Part shown: positions 9,005 to 19,500 of the stretch, piece after piece
How the letters are laid out: the number at the start of each line of letters is the position of its first letter
Position numbering within the stretch: the first letter of the stretch is position 1
Assembly: GCA_020444325.1 (NCBI GenBank)
Contig: JAHLLD010000015.1
Location: forward strand, 62,001 to 126,000
Source: a bacterium
GTDB taxonomy: Bacteria; Bacteroidota; Ignavibacteria; SZUA-365
Direction: 5' to 3'
DNA: 64,000 bases
The notes under the pieces: model-generated
The model's database searches: none
The model's input: only the letters and a program-made list of their open reading frames with translations
Told to the model about the DNA's origin: nothing
Made by a program: the position numbers and the translations under genes

Positions 9005-12000
9005 ATGACACGATGTACCAGTTTCCTCGCGGGACTGCTGCTTTTGCTGCTGGCATTCGCTCTGCCAGCACAGGCGCAGACTGGATGGTCCGCGGGGTTT
9101 TACGAAGGTTTTCGGGCTAACCAGGCCGGAAACGGGAGCCTGTCCCTGACTTGGACGACAGGTAACCTGGGAAATACCTGGGATGAAGGGGAGTGGGTGC
9201 CATACCGGCTCCAGCTCATCAACTTCAATATCAATAATGCCGGATTTTCCGATATCACCATTTGCTACGACTTCACGAAAGGCAATCAGGATGCCCGCTT
9301 CGTCGATCTCGTGCGCGGAATCCAGATCGGAGCGGATACGAGCGGTCAGTATCACGGGTGGCCTACAGATACCCTGGGTACACTGGCTTCGCTCAATAAT
9401 CTTACCGAGTTGAATATTGCGCAGAATAATAAGGGTGTCACGAGTTTCGGCAACGAGTATGTCTGGAGCAACTGGCATCTTCTCAATCTTGACACTTCTC
9501 AGGTGCACCGCGCCACGAATGGCGGTATCGGCGGTGTAGATGATTTGACGCGTTGTTTTACAATTACGCGACAGGATATCATCAACGCATATGGCGGTAT
9601 CGGGAATGTCCCGAGTGGCACCGTGTACATTTATTTCAACATGCATCTGTCTCAGACCTTTGTCTGGGCAAACAGTCTGCAGAATCAGTATGATGCGCCA
9701 CCAACGGATGGATGGGGTGGCTACTTGTACAATTACACAGGTTTCCCCGGGGACCAGCGCAATGGTTCCGGATATGTGTCCGGCTCTTCCGGTCACACCT
9801 ACCTCACACAGGGAAACAAGACTGTTTCGATCCCGATCCCTCCCGCACCTACCGGAGAACTTTCCGGTCTGAAATGGCATGATGTGGACGGCGATCAGAT
9901 TCAGGATCCGGGAGAGGCAGTTCTGGATGGCTGGCCCATCTACATCGCCTTCGTGGGTCCGACAATCATTTTCGATACGGTATACACCGACAATTCAGGA
10001 CAATGGCAGGTGACCGGACTCCCGGCCTCGCCCTACCTGGTGCTTGAGGAAATTGCGGCTGCACCTACGACAGGACTTTCTTCCGGCTACACGCTGGCTG
10101 CACCGGCGTTTGCGCAGACCCCGCCTTCGACGTGGGAACAGACGTATCCGGACAATGCTTCCACTGCTGGAACGGCTTCCGGTGTCGTGTCGCCTGCATC
10201 ACTAGTGGCGATGGGAACCGGTCCGTTCGCCTGGGAACTGCAGATCGATACCATCACCGTGTTCGGTGATCTTGATTTCGGTAACTACATCCCCGCTCCG
10301 ATTTGCGCGGTCTTCCCGATGGACACCACAATATGCGATGGCTCGCAGGTTACCCTCACCGCACAGCGTATTGCACAGGGAACGCCGCCGTACACATACG
10401 CGTGGACGGGTCCCAACAATTTCACAGCGAATACACAGAGCATCGTTGTCCCGGCGTCTGCTGCCGGTACATATACAGTGATGCTGACGGACGCCAACGG
10501 TCTTACCTCCTCTGGCTGCTCCGGAACAGTGAATGTGTTCCCGATCCCGGACTTCGATATCGCGGGTGATTCCGCGGTTTGCGAGCAGACCGGCGGACAT
10601 ATTTACTATGCTGACTTCGATGTGAATTCCCCGCTCCCGAAGGATTCCATCGTCGCATGGAACTGGTCGATTACCGGAAATGGCAGCATCACCTCGAGCA
10701 CCACGGATGATTCCGTCACCGTGATGTCCACCGGTGCAGGCAGCTTTACGCTGACCCTGATCGTGACCGACGTGTTTGGCTGCACGGAGACCGTCTCCCG
10801 TACGATCACCGTCACCGCACCTCCGGTTTGCTCGATTCAACCGCCGGGTGATGTGTGTCCGGGTTCCACCGGTAACATTTACACCGGTCCCAACGGTGCC
10901 TTCACCTATGCCTGGAGTATCAGCGGAAACGGCAGCATCAACGGCTCCACCAGCAATCAGACGGTGAGTGTGGATGTACCGAACGCGCAGGGACAGTTCA
11001 CCCTTATGCTGACCATTACGGAAACCACGTTCCCGTTCTGTACCAGCACCTGCTCGCTGACAGTGGATGTGCGCGACATTACGCCGCCGGACATTCTCTG
11101 CCATGCAGATACGACCATCGAGTGCCCCGCACCGAGTCCTCTGCCGTTCACGCCTCCTACGGCGACGGACAACTGCGATCCCAACCCTGTGATCACCATA
11201 CTCAGCACCGTTACCAGTCCCGGGAACTGTCCCAACGAGTACAGTGTGACCCGCACCTGGGTCGCGGTCGATAACTATAACAATGCTGATACCTGTTCCC
11301 AGACCATCTTCGTCGAAGACAACACGCCTCCTGTCGTGACCGCGGCATCTGACCTCACGGTCCAGTGCGACGGTAACGGCAACCAGGCTGCACTCGCTGC
11401 ATGGCTCGCCAGTCATGGTGGTGCCACAGCCAACGATGCCTGCGGCGGCGTAACCTGGAGCGATAACTTCAGCGGTCTGTCCAACCTCTGCGGCGCCACC
11501 GGCGCGGCGACGGTGACGTTCTACGCCACCGACGACTGCGGCAATGTGGATTCCACCACCGCGACATTCACCATCGAGGATACCGTGCCGCCGACGATTA
11601 CGACCGCGGCGCAGGATACCACGGTCGAGTGCGATGGCTCGGGCAACACGACGGATCTGAACAACTGGCTGAACAACAACGGCGGCGCTGTCGCCAGTGA
11701 CATCTGCAGCGGTGTGACCTGGAGCAACAACTTCAGTGGTCTCTCCAATCTCTGCGGTGCCACCGGCGCGGCAACGGTGACCTTCTACGCGACGGATGAT
11801 TGCGGCAACGTGGATTCCACGAGCGCAACCTTCACGATCCAGGACACCACGCCGCCGCTCGTAACCTCCGCATCCGACACGACTGTCGAGTGTGACGGAA
11901 ACGGAAATACCACGGATCTGAACAACTGGCTGAACAACCATGGCGGCGCCACGGCCAGCGACGATTGTTCAGACTTTACGTGGACGAATAATTACAATGC

Positions 12001-15000
12001 ACTCAACTTCGTGCCTGGCTGCGGCGGCAGCGGTCATGTCGATGTCACGTTCTACGCGACCGACGACTGCGGCAACGTCGACTCCACCACGGCACGCTTC
12101 ACCATCGTGGATACCACGCCTCCCGACATCACCGTTGCGGCGCAGGATACCACGGTCGAGTGCGACGGTCAGGGCAACACCACCGACCTGAATAACTGGC
12201 TCGCCAATATCGGCGGCGCAGTTGCCAGCGACGTGTGCTCCGACTTCGACTGGACGAACAACTACAACGCACTCAACTTCGTGCAGCGCTGTGGCGGCAC
12301 GGGCTTTGTCGATGTCACGTTCTACGCAACGGATGACTGTGGCAATGTCGATTCCACCTCCGCGCGCTTCACCATCATTGACACGACGCCGCCGGACATC
12401 ACTGTCGCAGCACAGGATACCACGGTCGAATGCGATGGCTCGGGCAACACGACGGATCTCAGTAACTGGCTGGCGCATTTTGCCGGTGCTGTTGCGAGTG
12501 ACATCTGCTCCGACTTCAGCTGGTCGCACAATTACGATGCGAACAACTTCGTACCTGGTTGCGGTGGCAGCGGTTATGTGGACGTTACGTTCTACGCGAC
12601 CGATGTCTGCGGCAATGTTGATTCCACCACCGCACGTTTCACCATCGTTGATACCACGCCACCTGACATCACTGTCGCGGCGCAGGACACGACGGTCGAA
12701 TGTGACGGCAATGGAAATACGACCGACCTGAATAACTGGCTCAATAACCATGGCGGAGCCGTTGCCAGCGATATCTGCTCCGGCTTTGCATGGACGCACA
12801 GTTACGATCCGAACAATTTCGTGCCTGGTTGCGGTGGCAGCGGTTACGTCGACGTCACATTCTACGCGACGGACGACTGCGGCAATGTGGATTCCACTTC
12901 CGCACGCTTCACCATCGTTGATACCACACCGCCGACTGTTACCGCAGCATCCGACACCACGGTTGAATGCGATGGCAACGGCAACACGACGGATCTGAAC
13001 AACTGGCTCAATAATAACGGTGGAGCCACGGCGACCGATGTCTGCTCCGACTTCACCTGGTCGAACAATTACAACGCACTCAACTTCGTGCCTGGCTGCG
13101 GCGGCAGCGGTCATGTCGATGTCACGTTCTACGCGACCGACGACTGCGGCAATGTCGACTCCACCACGGCACGTTTCACGATCGTGGATACCACACCGCC
13201 TGACATTACTGTCGCGGCACAGGATACGACGGTCGAATGCGACGGTCAGGGCAACACCACCGACCTGAACAACTGGCTCGCCAATATCGGCGGTGCGGTT
13301 GCCAGCGACGTGTGCTCCGACTTTGCATGGACCAACAACTACGATCCCAACAGGTTTGTCCCGGGTTGCGGTGGCAGCGGTTACGTTGACGTGACCTTCT
13401 ACGCAACTGACGACTGCGGAAACGTGGATTCCACTTCCGCACGCTTCACCATCGTCGATACTACTCCGCCGGACATCACCGTGGCGGCACAGGATACGAC
13501 GGTTGAATGTGACGGTTCCGGAAACACGGCCTCGCTGAACAGCTGGCTTGCCAATATCGGCGGCGCAGTTGCCAGTGACGTCTGTTCGAACTTCGCATGG
13601 ACGAACAATTACGATCCCAACAACTTCGTTCCGGGTTGCGGCGGCAGCGGCTACGTAGACGTCACGTTCTACGCGACCGATGACTGCGGCAATGTGGATT
13701 CCACGTCCGCACGCTTTACCATCGTCGACACCACGCCGCCTGATATTACGACGGCTGCGCAGAACAAGACGGTCGAGTGTGACGGTCAGGGCAATCCGGC
13801 TGACCTCAACGCATGGCTCGCCAGTAATGGTGGCGCCGTGGCGAGCGACGTCTGCTCGAACTTCACGTGGAGCAACAACTTCACAGGTCTGAGCGATGAT
13901 TGCGGCGAAACCGGCAGCGCGACGGTGACCTTCTATGCCACTGACGACTGCGGCAACGTCGACTCCACTTCCGCGACGTTCACGATTGTCGATACGACGC
14001 CGCCTTCGATTTCGGCCGGTGTCATTGGCACCTGCTACGATACGGAGGCTCTCGCTGAAGCCGCAGCTATTGCTGCAACGACTTCCAGCGACGTCTGCAG
14101 CGGTGTAACGCTCAGCGCCAACACCGTTGGTGACTGCAACGCGGTCATCACCGTGTACGCAACGGACGATTGTGGCAATGTCGACTCCGTCATGTACAAC
14201 ACGACCATCGACGGCACCCCGCCGGTGTTCACGTATGTGCCGAATGACACGACCATCGCATGCACCGAGACCCCGGTGTTCGGTACGCCAACGGCGACCG
14301 ACAACTGCGGTGTCCCGACGATCATGCAGGTCGGTAACGACGTCACCGTACCTGGCAACTGCCCGCAGAACTACGCAGTCACGCGTACCTGGAAGGCCGT
14401 TGACGGTTGCGGTAACGAAAGCGGACTTGTCAGTCAGACCATTACTGTCGTGGATGACGTACCGCCGGTGATCACCCCTGCAGCTGACGATACCGTCTTC
14501 TGCGGTGGTGTTATCGACTTTACGGATCCCACGTACAGCGACAACTGCGATAACGATCCTGAACTGATTGTCGTGAAGGATACCGTTGTCTGGGTGCTCG
14601 GCAAGTACATCCACACTCGCTGGTGGAAGGCTGTCGATACCTGTGGCAATGAGTCCGTCACGGTGTCTCAGAACATCATCGAACTCTGCAACGAGTTCCG
14701 TACGTTGACACAGGGCTTCTACGGTAATACCGGTGGACGGTATTGCGGGTCACTGCTCCTCTCCACGCAGGGTCTCATTGATTCGCTGTTGCAGGCACAC
14801 GACACCATCAGGGTTGGTGTGCTCGGCTCCGGATCCCTTTCCATCGTAGCCGGCGACGCCGCCTGCGTGATCGGAAACCTGCCTGGTGGTGGTCCTTCCA
14901 CGGCTCTTGGCCATGATTACCATTACGGAAACAACTGTAATATCATTCCTGGCAACTTGCCGCTGAAGAACGGCCGCTTCCGGAACTCCCTGCTGGCTCA

Positions 15001-15688
15001 GACGGTTACTCTCGCTCTGAACCTCAGGTTGGATACCCTGCTCGGCACCAGTTTCTTCCTGCCGCCGCCCAACACGCCCTGGATGCGGACGGAAGGTGCC
15101 GACTATATGAACGGTATCTGCGGTGACAATGACGACATGCCCGACAGCACCTTTATCAATGTCTACTTCCCGCCGAATGTCCTGACCTATCTCGGTTCGA
15201 ACGGACTCAACGTCACCCCGTTGGATCTGCTCGATCTCGCGAACCAGGCGCTGGCTGGAGCAACGTTCGCAAACATCTCCTACGCGGATATCGCGCAGGC
15301 CTGTGATGCGATCAACAAGGGCTTTGATGAAGCGCGCTTCGTCGTCGGCTTCTACGCCGTACCGCCTCCCAAGGCGATCCGACCCGATCTGCGTCCGAGT
15401 GGTTTCTCGCTCAGTCAGAACCACCCGAACCCCTTCAACCCGACGACAACGATCACCTACAGCCTGCCGGAGCGCAGCACCGTGTACCTCGCGGTCTACA
15501 ACTCCCTCGGCAAGGAGATCTCCGTCCTAGTTGATCAGGTCGCATCGGCCGGCACGCATGCGGTTGTGTGGGACAGCCAGTCCGTCGAAGGCACTTCGAC
15601 CTCCGGTCTGTTCTACTACCGTATCGTCGCCAGGGGCGAAAGCGGCGCAGTCTTCCATGACCAGAAGAAGATGCTGCTGGTGAAATAA
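9005..15688 (+). CDS. Giant HYR-like repeat surface protein exported by T9SS (2227 aa)
   Basis: A secreted surface protein. GAGGAGG sits just before the ATG, and the signal peptide ends near PAQAQ (about residue 24). After a roughly 260-residue beta-rich N-terminal region comes an SdrD B-like domain (about 285-352, DVDGDQIQDPGE, a calcium-loop-like pattern). PKD/Ig-like domains and one HYR-type domain follow, then ten tandem HYR-like repeats of about 86-90 residues (777-1667) with TTVECDG, FYATDDCGNVDST and DTTPP. After three more divergent HYR-type units, residues about 1890-2120 form a region starting FRTLTQGFYGN that resembles a recurring domain of T9SS exoproteins I cannot name with certainty. 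A T9SS sorting domain (HPNPFNPTT onward) ends the protein. The likely role is adhesion or matrix scaffolding; I see no catalytic motif. A perfect terminator follows. Confidence 0.9.
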   Translation: MTRCTSFLAGLLLLLLAFALPAQAQTGWSAGFYEGFRANQAGNGSLSLTWTTGNLGNTWDEGEWVPYRLQLINFNINNAGFSDITICYDFTKGNQDARFVDLVRGIQIGADTSGQYHGWPTDTLGTLASLNNLTELNIAQNNKGVTSFGNEYVWSNWHLLNLDTSQVHRATNGGIGGVDDLTRCFTITRQDIINAYGGIGNVPSGTVYIYFNMHLSQTFVWANSLQNQYDAPPTDGWGGYLYNYTGFPGDQRNGSGYVSGSSGHTYLTQGNKTVSIPIPPAPTGELSGLKWHDVDGDQIQDPGEAVLDGWPIYIAFVGPTIIFDTVYTDNSGQWQVTGLPASPYLVLEEIAAAPTTGLSSGYTLAAPAFAQTPPSTWEQTYPDNASTAGTASGVVSPASLVAMGTGPFAWELQIDTITVFGDLDFGNYIPAPICAVFPMDTTICDGSQVTLTAQRIAQGTPPYTYAWTGPNNFTANTQSIVVPASAAGTYTVMLTDANGLTSSGCSGTVNVFPIPDFDIAGDSAVCEQTGGHIYYADFDVNSPLPKDSIVAWNWSITGNGSITSSTTDDSVTVMSTGAGSFTLTLIVTDVFGCTETVSRTITVTAPPVCSIQPPGDVCPGSTGNIYTGPNGAFTYAWSISGNGSINGSTSNQTVSVDVPNAQGQFTLMLTITETTFPFCTSTCSLTVDVRDITPPDILCHADTTIECPAPSPLPFTPPTATDNCDPNPVITILSTVTSPGNCPNEYSVTRTWVAVDNYNNADTCSQTIFVEDNTPPVVTAASDLTVQCDGNGNQAALAAWLASHGGATANDACGGVTWSDNFSGLSNLCGATGAATVTFYATDDCGNVDSTTATFTIEDTVPPTITTAAQDTTVECDGSGNTTDLNNWLNNNGGAVASDICSGVTWSNNFSGLSNLCGATGAATVTFYATDDCGNVDSTSATFTIQDTTPPLVTSASDTTVECDGNGNTTDLNNWLNNHGGATASDDCSDFTWTNNYNALNFVPGCGGSGHVDVTFYATDDCGNVDSTTARFTIVDTTPPDITVAAQDTTVECDGQGNTTDLNNWLANIGGAVASDVCSDFDWTNNYNALNFVQRCGGTGFVDVTFYATDDCGNVDSTSARFTIIDTTPPDITVAAQDTTVECDGSGNTTDLSNWLAHFAGAVASDICSDFSWSHNYDANNFVPGCGGSGYVDVTFYATDVCGNVDSTTARFTIVDTTPPDITVAAQDTTVECDGNGNTTDLNNWLNNHGGAVASDICSGFAWTHSYDPNNFVPGCGGSGYVDVTFYATDDCGNVDSTSARFTIVDTTPPTVTAASDTTVECDGNGNTTDLNNWLNNNGGATATDVCSDFTWSNNYNALNFVPGCGGSGHVDVTFYATDDCGNVDSTTARFTIVDTTPPDITVAAQDTTVECDGQGNTTDLNNWLANIGGAVASDVCSDFAWTNNYDPNRFVPGCGGSGYVDVTFYATDDCGNVDSTSARFTIVDTTPPDITVAAQDTTVECDGSGNTASLNSWLANIGGAVASDVCSNFAWTNNYDPNNFVPGCGGSGYVDVTFYATDDCGNVDSTSARFTIVDTTPPDITTAAQNKTVECDGQGNPADLNAWLASNGGAVASDVCSNFTWSNNFTGLSDDCGETGSATVTFYATDDCGNVDSTSATFTIVDTTPPSISAGVIGTCYDTEALAEAAAIAATTSSDVCSGVTLSANTVGDCNAVITVYATDDCGNVDSVMYNTTIDGTPPVFTYVPNDTTIACTETPVFGTPTATDNCGVPTIMQVGNDVTVPGNCPQNYAVTRTWKAVDGCGNESGLVSQTITVVDDVPPVITPAADDTVFCGGVIDFTDPTYSDNCDNDPELIVVKDTVVWVLGKYIHTRWWKAVDTCGNESVTVSQNIIELCNEFRTLTQGFYGNTGGRYCGSLLLSTQGLIDSLLQAHDTIRVGVLGSGSLSIVAGDAACVIGNLPGGGPSTALGHDYHYGNNCNIIPGNLPLKNGRFRNSLLAQTVTLALNLRLDTLLGTSFFLPPPNTPWMRTEGADYMNGICGDNDDMPDSTFINVYFPPNVLTYLGSNGLNVTPLDLLDLANQALAGATFANISYADIAQACDAINKGFDEARFVVGFYAVPPPKAIRPDLRPSGFSLSQNHPNPFNPTTTITYSLPERSTVYLAVYNSLGKEISVLVDQVASAGTHAVVWDSQSVEGTSTSGLFYYRIVARGESGAVFHDQKKMLLVK
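11333..14005 (+). repeat. Ten tandem HYR-like repeats (about 258-270 bp each)
   Basis: Ten units share TTVECDG, (D/S)NWL, CSDF.W, FYATDDCGNVDST and DTTPP. Units 3-5 and 7-9 pair up, with a spacing of 1077 bp. For example, 11999-12075 and 13076-13152 are identical over 77 nt, which points to a multi-unit duplication. Confidence 0.9.
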
Positions 15689-15710
15689 CCCGCATATCTT
15701 CTCACGACAC

Positions 15711-15759
15711 GGACACCCCGTCCCCCGGCTTCGCGCAGAGGGACGGGGTGTCCCTTTTT
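15711..15759 (+). terminator. Rho-independent terminator of the HYR-repeat gene
   Basis: A 14-bp perfect stem (GGACACCCCGTCCC and its complement at 15740-15753) is followed by TTTTT. It lies 22 bp after the stop codon. Confidence 0.95.
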
Positions 15760-15769
15760 ATCAGGGATC

Positions 15770-15817
15770 ATTCCATACCGGATGCATTCCAGACCGGATG
15801 CGTTCCAGACTTGAGTC
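15770..15817. repeat. Short 16-bp tandem repeat, about 2.5 copies
   Basis: ATTCCATACCGGATGC (15770-15785) is followed by ATTCCAGACCGGATGC (15786-15801) and a degenerate third copy GTTCCAGACTTG. It lies between the terminator and the promoter region of the XRE gene. Confidence 0.6.
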
Positions 15818-15840
15818 CGCTACCCCGGCAGAGATACATT
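15811..15840 (+). promoter_or_regulatory. Possible promoter of the XRE regulator gene
   Basis: TTGAGT (15811-15816) and TACATT (15835-15840) are 18 bp apart. The -10 match is only 4 of 6. The iterated palindrome begins at the very next base (15841), so it would cover the transcription start. Confidence 0.4.
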
Positions 15841-15857
15841 TATGCAGAAACTGCATA
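15841..15857. promoter_or_regulatory. Iterated palindrome, copy 1 (candidate operator)
   Basis: TATGCAG-AAA-CTGCATA has perfect 7-bp arms. It lies between a possible -10 and the start codon of the XRE gene at 15881. The same 15-bp core ATGCAGAANCTGCAT recurs three more times exactly and twice nearly in this window. Confidence 0.6.
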
Positions 15858-15880
15858 TTCACTATTCATGGGAGAATGCG

Positions 15881-16453
15881 ATGAGCAGCGAAAAACAACA
15901 CGACGCAACACCGGCAGCAGAAGAAGAGATGGTGGACGATCATGGTACGCTGATCGAAGATGAACTCGATCCCGTTTTCATGCAGATGATGGCGGAAAGC
16001 GAACCACAGCACACCGACCCCCGCGCTGTCATCAGCTGGCTCACGCGGCTGCGGGAACGCAGGGGCTGCACGCAGGCGATGCTGGCAGAAATGTCCGGGC
16101 AGACGCAAAGCGCCATCTCGCGGCAGGAAAACGGTGACGATGCGTTGCTGAGCATTGAGGAAGTCAATGCATACATTCGCGGACTCAACATGAGCTGTAC
16201 GTTGCGCATCTACGATGACAGCATGCCGATGGATATTCAGATCAATCGCACGTTGTTGGAGCTCATGCGCCTCTGCACGCGTCTGCATCGCCTGCTGACC
16301 ATGTTCGGTGGACATGACAGCGTGCTTGACGAGATTGACACCTTCCTTGCCGGTGCGATATCCCCGATGTATCTCGAAGCGCTCGATGCCGGTGAACTGC
16401 AAGAGGATAGCGTATATGGTGTCATGCATATGGAACTTGCTCCCGGTGCGTGA
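15881..16453 (+). CDS. XRE-family helix-turn-helix protein (190 aa)
   Basis: A small cytoplasmic protein with one helix-turn-helix of the XRE/Cro type at about residues 48-105 (RERRGCTQAMLAEMSGQTQS then ISRQENG), which should bind DNA. The first 45 residues are acidic and probably flexible. The C-terminal 90 residues are helical (TLLELMRLCTRLHRLL) and could be a dimer or ligand part; I do not recognise that domain. I chose the ATG at 15881 because GGGAG stands 6 bases upstream. An in-frame ATG at 15842 lies inside the palindrome and has no ribosome-binding site. The next gene starts 48 bp after the stop with no terminator, so the two may be co-transcribed. A role as regulator of the palindrome or of the VWA genes is inference from position only. 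Confidence 0.8.
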   Translation: MSSEKQHDATPAAEEEMVDDHGTLIEDELDPVFMQMMAESEPQHTDPRAVISWLTRLRERRGCTQAMLAEMSGQTQSAISRQENGDDALLSIEEVNAYIRGLNMSCTLRIYDDSMPMDIQINRTLLELMRLCTRLHRLLTMFGGHDSVLDEIDTFLAGAISPMYLEALDAGELQEDSVYGVMHMELAPGA

Positions 16454-16458
16454 CATTG

Positions 16459-16499
16459 TGGTCTTTTATCGTATCTTTCGGGGTACGGAGGAAAGACCA
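16459..16499 (+). promoter_or_regulatory. Hairpin overlapping the ribosome-binding site of the first VWA gene
   Basis: TGGTCTTT (16459-16466) is complementary to AAAGACCA (16492-16499). The Shine-Dalgarno GGAGGAAAG (16487-16495) lies partly inside the 3' arm and partly in the loop, and the ATG is at 16502. Folding could limit translation. There is no T-run. Confidence 0.4.
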
Positions 16500-16501
16500 T
16501 T

Positions 16502-19500
16502 ATGCAACGAAACATGTGCACAGGCACCGCGCAGGGGCTGACGCGGTGGCTTTCGTATCTGCTGCTATCAATCGGACTGGCTGCCGCCGGCAACTATGCG
16601 ACTGCGCAGCCGGCGATGGAAATCACGCGGGTCAATCTCACCTGGCCCGATGTCGAAGTGTTTTTCCGCACGAGCTGTTCACATTATCTGGATTTCAGAT
16701 TCGACCGGCAGAATCTGCAGATCTTCGACCAGGGGAATGAATTACGCAGCTTCGATCTCGAGTGTCCCGATCAGACGCAGCACTGTCCGATGTCCGTCGC
16801 TCTGGTATTTGACGGAAGTGAAAGCATGCAGGGAAGTAACGTCGCTGATGCACGCAATGCAGCCAACCGGTTTATCGGCTTCATGGACGGGATGACAGAC
16901 GAAGCGACTATCATTTCGTACAACGATTCCGTCACCGTGCTGCAGACGATGAATTCAGACAAGGGGCTGCTGCTCATCGGAGCCGCATCGCTGCGGGCAG
17001 CCGGGGAAGGGCGGCTGTTGTGGGACGGTGCACGTGCAGGACTCGATGCCGTCGTATCGTATGGCATGAACAAATGCCGGGCCGTCATCCTCGTTGTGGA
17101 CGGCATCGACAAGGGATCGGTGAATACGCCGCAGACCTTGATCGAGCTGGCAACAGACGAACAGATTCGGATTTTCACCGTTGCGATGAGTTCCGTAGTC
17201 CGTACCCAGGAACTGCAGCTAATCGCAGAGCGCACCGGGGGTGGGTTTTTCCTTGTAACGCCACAGCTGAGTCTCAATGATATTGTCAGTGAAATCTCCA
17301 CCGCAATCATGGTCGGTTTCGGGGAGTGCAGGCTCGCATACACCGCGGATTGTGCTGACGGACTACCGCATGAAATTCGTATTTCCACCCTGCTGACCAG
17401 CTGTAATGCCGTAGTCGCGGATTCCGTCATGTATACGGCACCATTGGATATTTCGACGCGGAAGGATCTGCGTCTCGGGTTTGAAGACCGGACAGGATAC
17501 GGCGAGGCTGAACTCGAGGTGCCGCTTGAATTGCGGACACCATTGACAGGCAAGGTCATACCACCAATGCTGTTTACGTTGAAGACCGATGGCAGCTGTC
17601 TCAATATCATGGGTGTGACATTCGACAGCAGTGATCTGTGGTCACCTGCTTCAGTGGTTGCACAGCCTACCGAGTCAGGGTTGCGCGTCGTCGTCAACGA
17701 GCCCGTGCTCGTCCATGGCTCCGGTGCTTTGCTCAGAGTACGTGTCCGTCTCCGCGATGTCAATGACACAACCTGCTGCAGCCTGCGCATCGAAAACGTG
17801 AACCTGGCCTATGGCTGTCTCCAGCCTGTGATAGAAGAAGGAACATTCTGTATCATCCCACGACGTGCCCGCATTGACTGCAGTATTGATGCTCCGGCAA
17901 GCCTGCAATGGGATGATCTTCAGGATATCTATGTCCCTGCCAAAATTCGGGTGACCGCACGTTTCACCAACTATGGGACTCAGACCGCATCCGATCTGCG
18001 CTACACGCTGGAGTATGATACCTCCGCTATCGCGTCCATCGAACCGACCTCGCCACTGCGCGATATTCCTAAGCAAATTCTACCGGGAGATACCGTTGAG
18101 GTACACTGGGACCTCCTTCCCCGTCACGTGCGCGAGGAGGTGACGACGTTGATCTGCATCGAAGCGGAAGCATTGAACGCCGGGGATGCACGCTGCTGTG
18201 CTGATGTGCTCATCGAGCAGGCACGGCGCGATGTCTCGTGCACACTCGAAGTCCCGCCGCTGCGTGCGGATACGCTCGCCGGTGTTTACAAGCCGCAGCC
18301 GCTTACAGTGACAGCTACAGTGAAAAATGAGGGACAGGACAACCTCCAGGGCATCGCGGCGAAAATCTTTTTCGTGTCCTCTCTCGACCTTGCAGGCGCC
18401 GATGCGCCCGACAGATATCGCAAGGCGCTGACTCCCACATGGCTGGCGCCGGGCGATTCGAGCTCCGTGCAATGGGAAGTGGCCGTGCAGCCACCATTGC
18501 CGTCTGCAGAAGTGCATGCCCTCGTACGCGTGCAGATTTCCACACTGCACGGTGACAGCACAGAAGCCTCATACGTCGTGCGCATTCCGGCGATGAAGAC
18601 ACCGTTCAGAATTGCACTGTCCACCGACGACCCTCTCGAATTCTGCGAAGGCGACATGTGCCGGCTGGATGCCGGTAAGGGATACGCGGCCTATGCCTGG
18701 TCGACCGGAGAGCGGACGCGAAGCATCATTGTCAGGCAGAGCGGCAGCTATTCCTGCAGCGTCCAGGAGAATGGAGGCCGCTGGGGACATTCCGACACGC
18801 TGGAGGTCCTCGTACGTCCACGTCCCGAACCACGGTTGACGACACGCGGGAGCAACCCGATCTGTGAGGGTGACACCATCATACTGAGCACTGCGCGATC
18901 GTATGCCTCGTACCTGTGGTCAAACGGTTCGACCACATCGGAGTTAAAGGTGACTCGAACAGGCATGTATTCCGTGTCCGTTACCGACAGCACAGGCTGC
19001 AGCGGGCGATCCGATACACTCGCCGTCGCGGTGGTACCAGTCGCCGCTGTTCCCGCCATAACGCGGAACCTCGATGTTCTCACCTGCACGCGGGCTGTGC
19101 GCTATCAATGGCGCCTGAACGGTGTGGATATCCCCGGAGAGACGAATCAGTTCCTCGCACTCGACCGTACAGGCTCGTATTCCGTCATGATTACCGACAG
19201 TAATGGCTGCACCGCGGTGTCAACGCCGTATGACGTCTCCGTCCTTGATCTGGATGATGCTGTTGCTCCGCAGGCGCAGGTCGATGTCTATCCGAATCCT
19301 TCCACAGGGAATATGACCGTTGTGCTGCGAAATATGCAGAACCTGCATATTTCCATGTATGACATGCTGGGACGCTGCGTGTGGCAGGAGGTTGTCCACG
19401 ATGCCAAACCCCAAACACCGCTGACCTTGCCTTTGGCTGGGCGTCCCTCCGGAGTATATCTTTTGCGGATCAATGCTGATGGAAAGCAATACCTGAAATG

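Noticed and set aside
10202-11941. Minus-strand open frame of 579 codons
   Set aside because: Antisense shadow of the same gene; Arg/Gly/Val-rich composition typical of reversed GC-rich coding DNA.
11969-14614. Minus-strand open frame of 881 codons opposite the HYR-like repeats
   Set aside because: It is the mirror of a repetitive plus-strand gene with biased third positions; it has no signal peptide or ribosome-binding site, and its residues follow the plus-strand repeat period.
15841-15857. Calling the palindrome a LexA box outright
   Set aside because: LexA boxes differ between phyla and this one matches none I know exactly; no lexA or recA gene is in the window.
15842-15880. In-frame ATG at 15842 as the start of the XRE gene
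   Set aside because: It lies within the palindrome and has no ribosome-binding site; the ATG at 15881 follows GGGAG.
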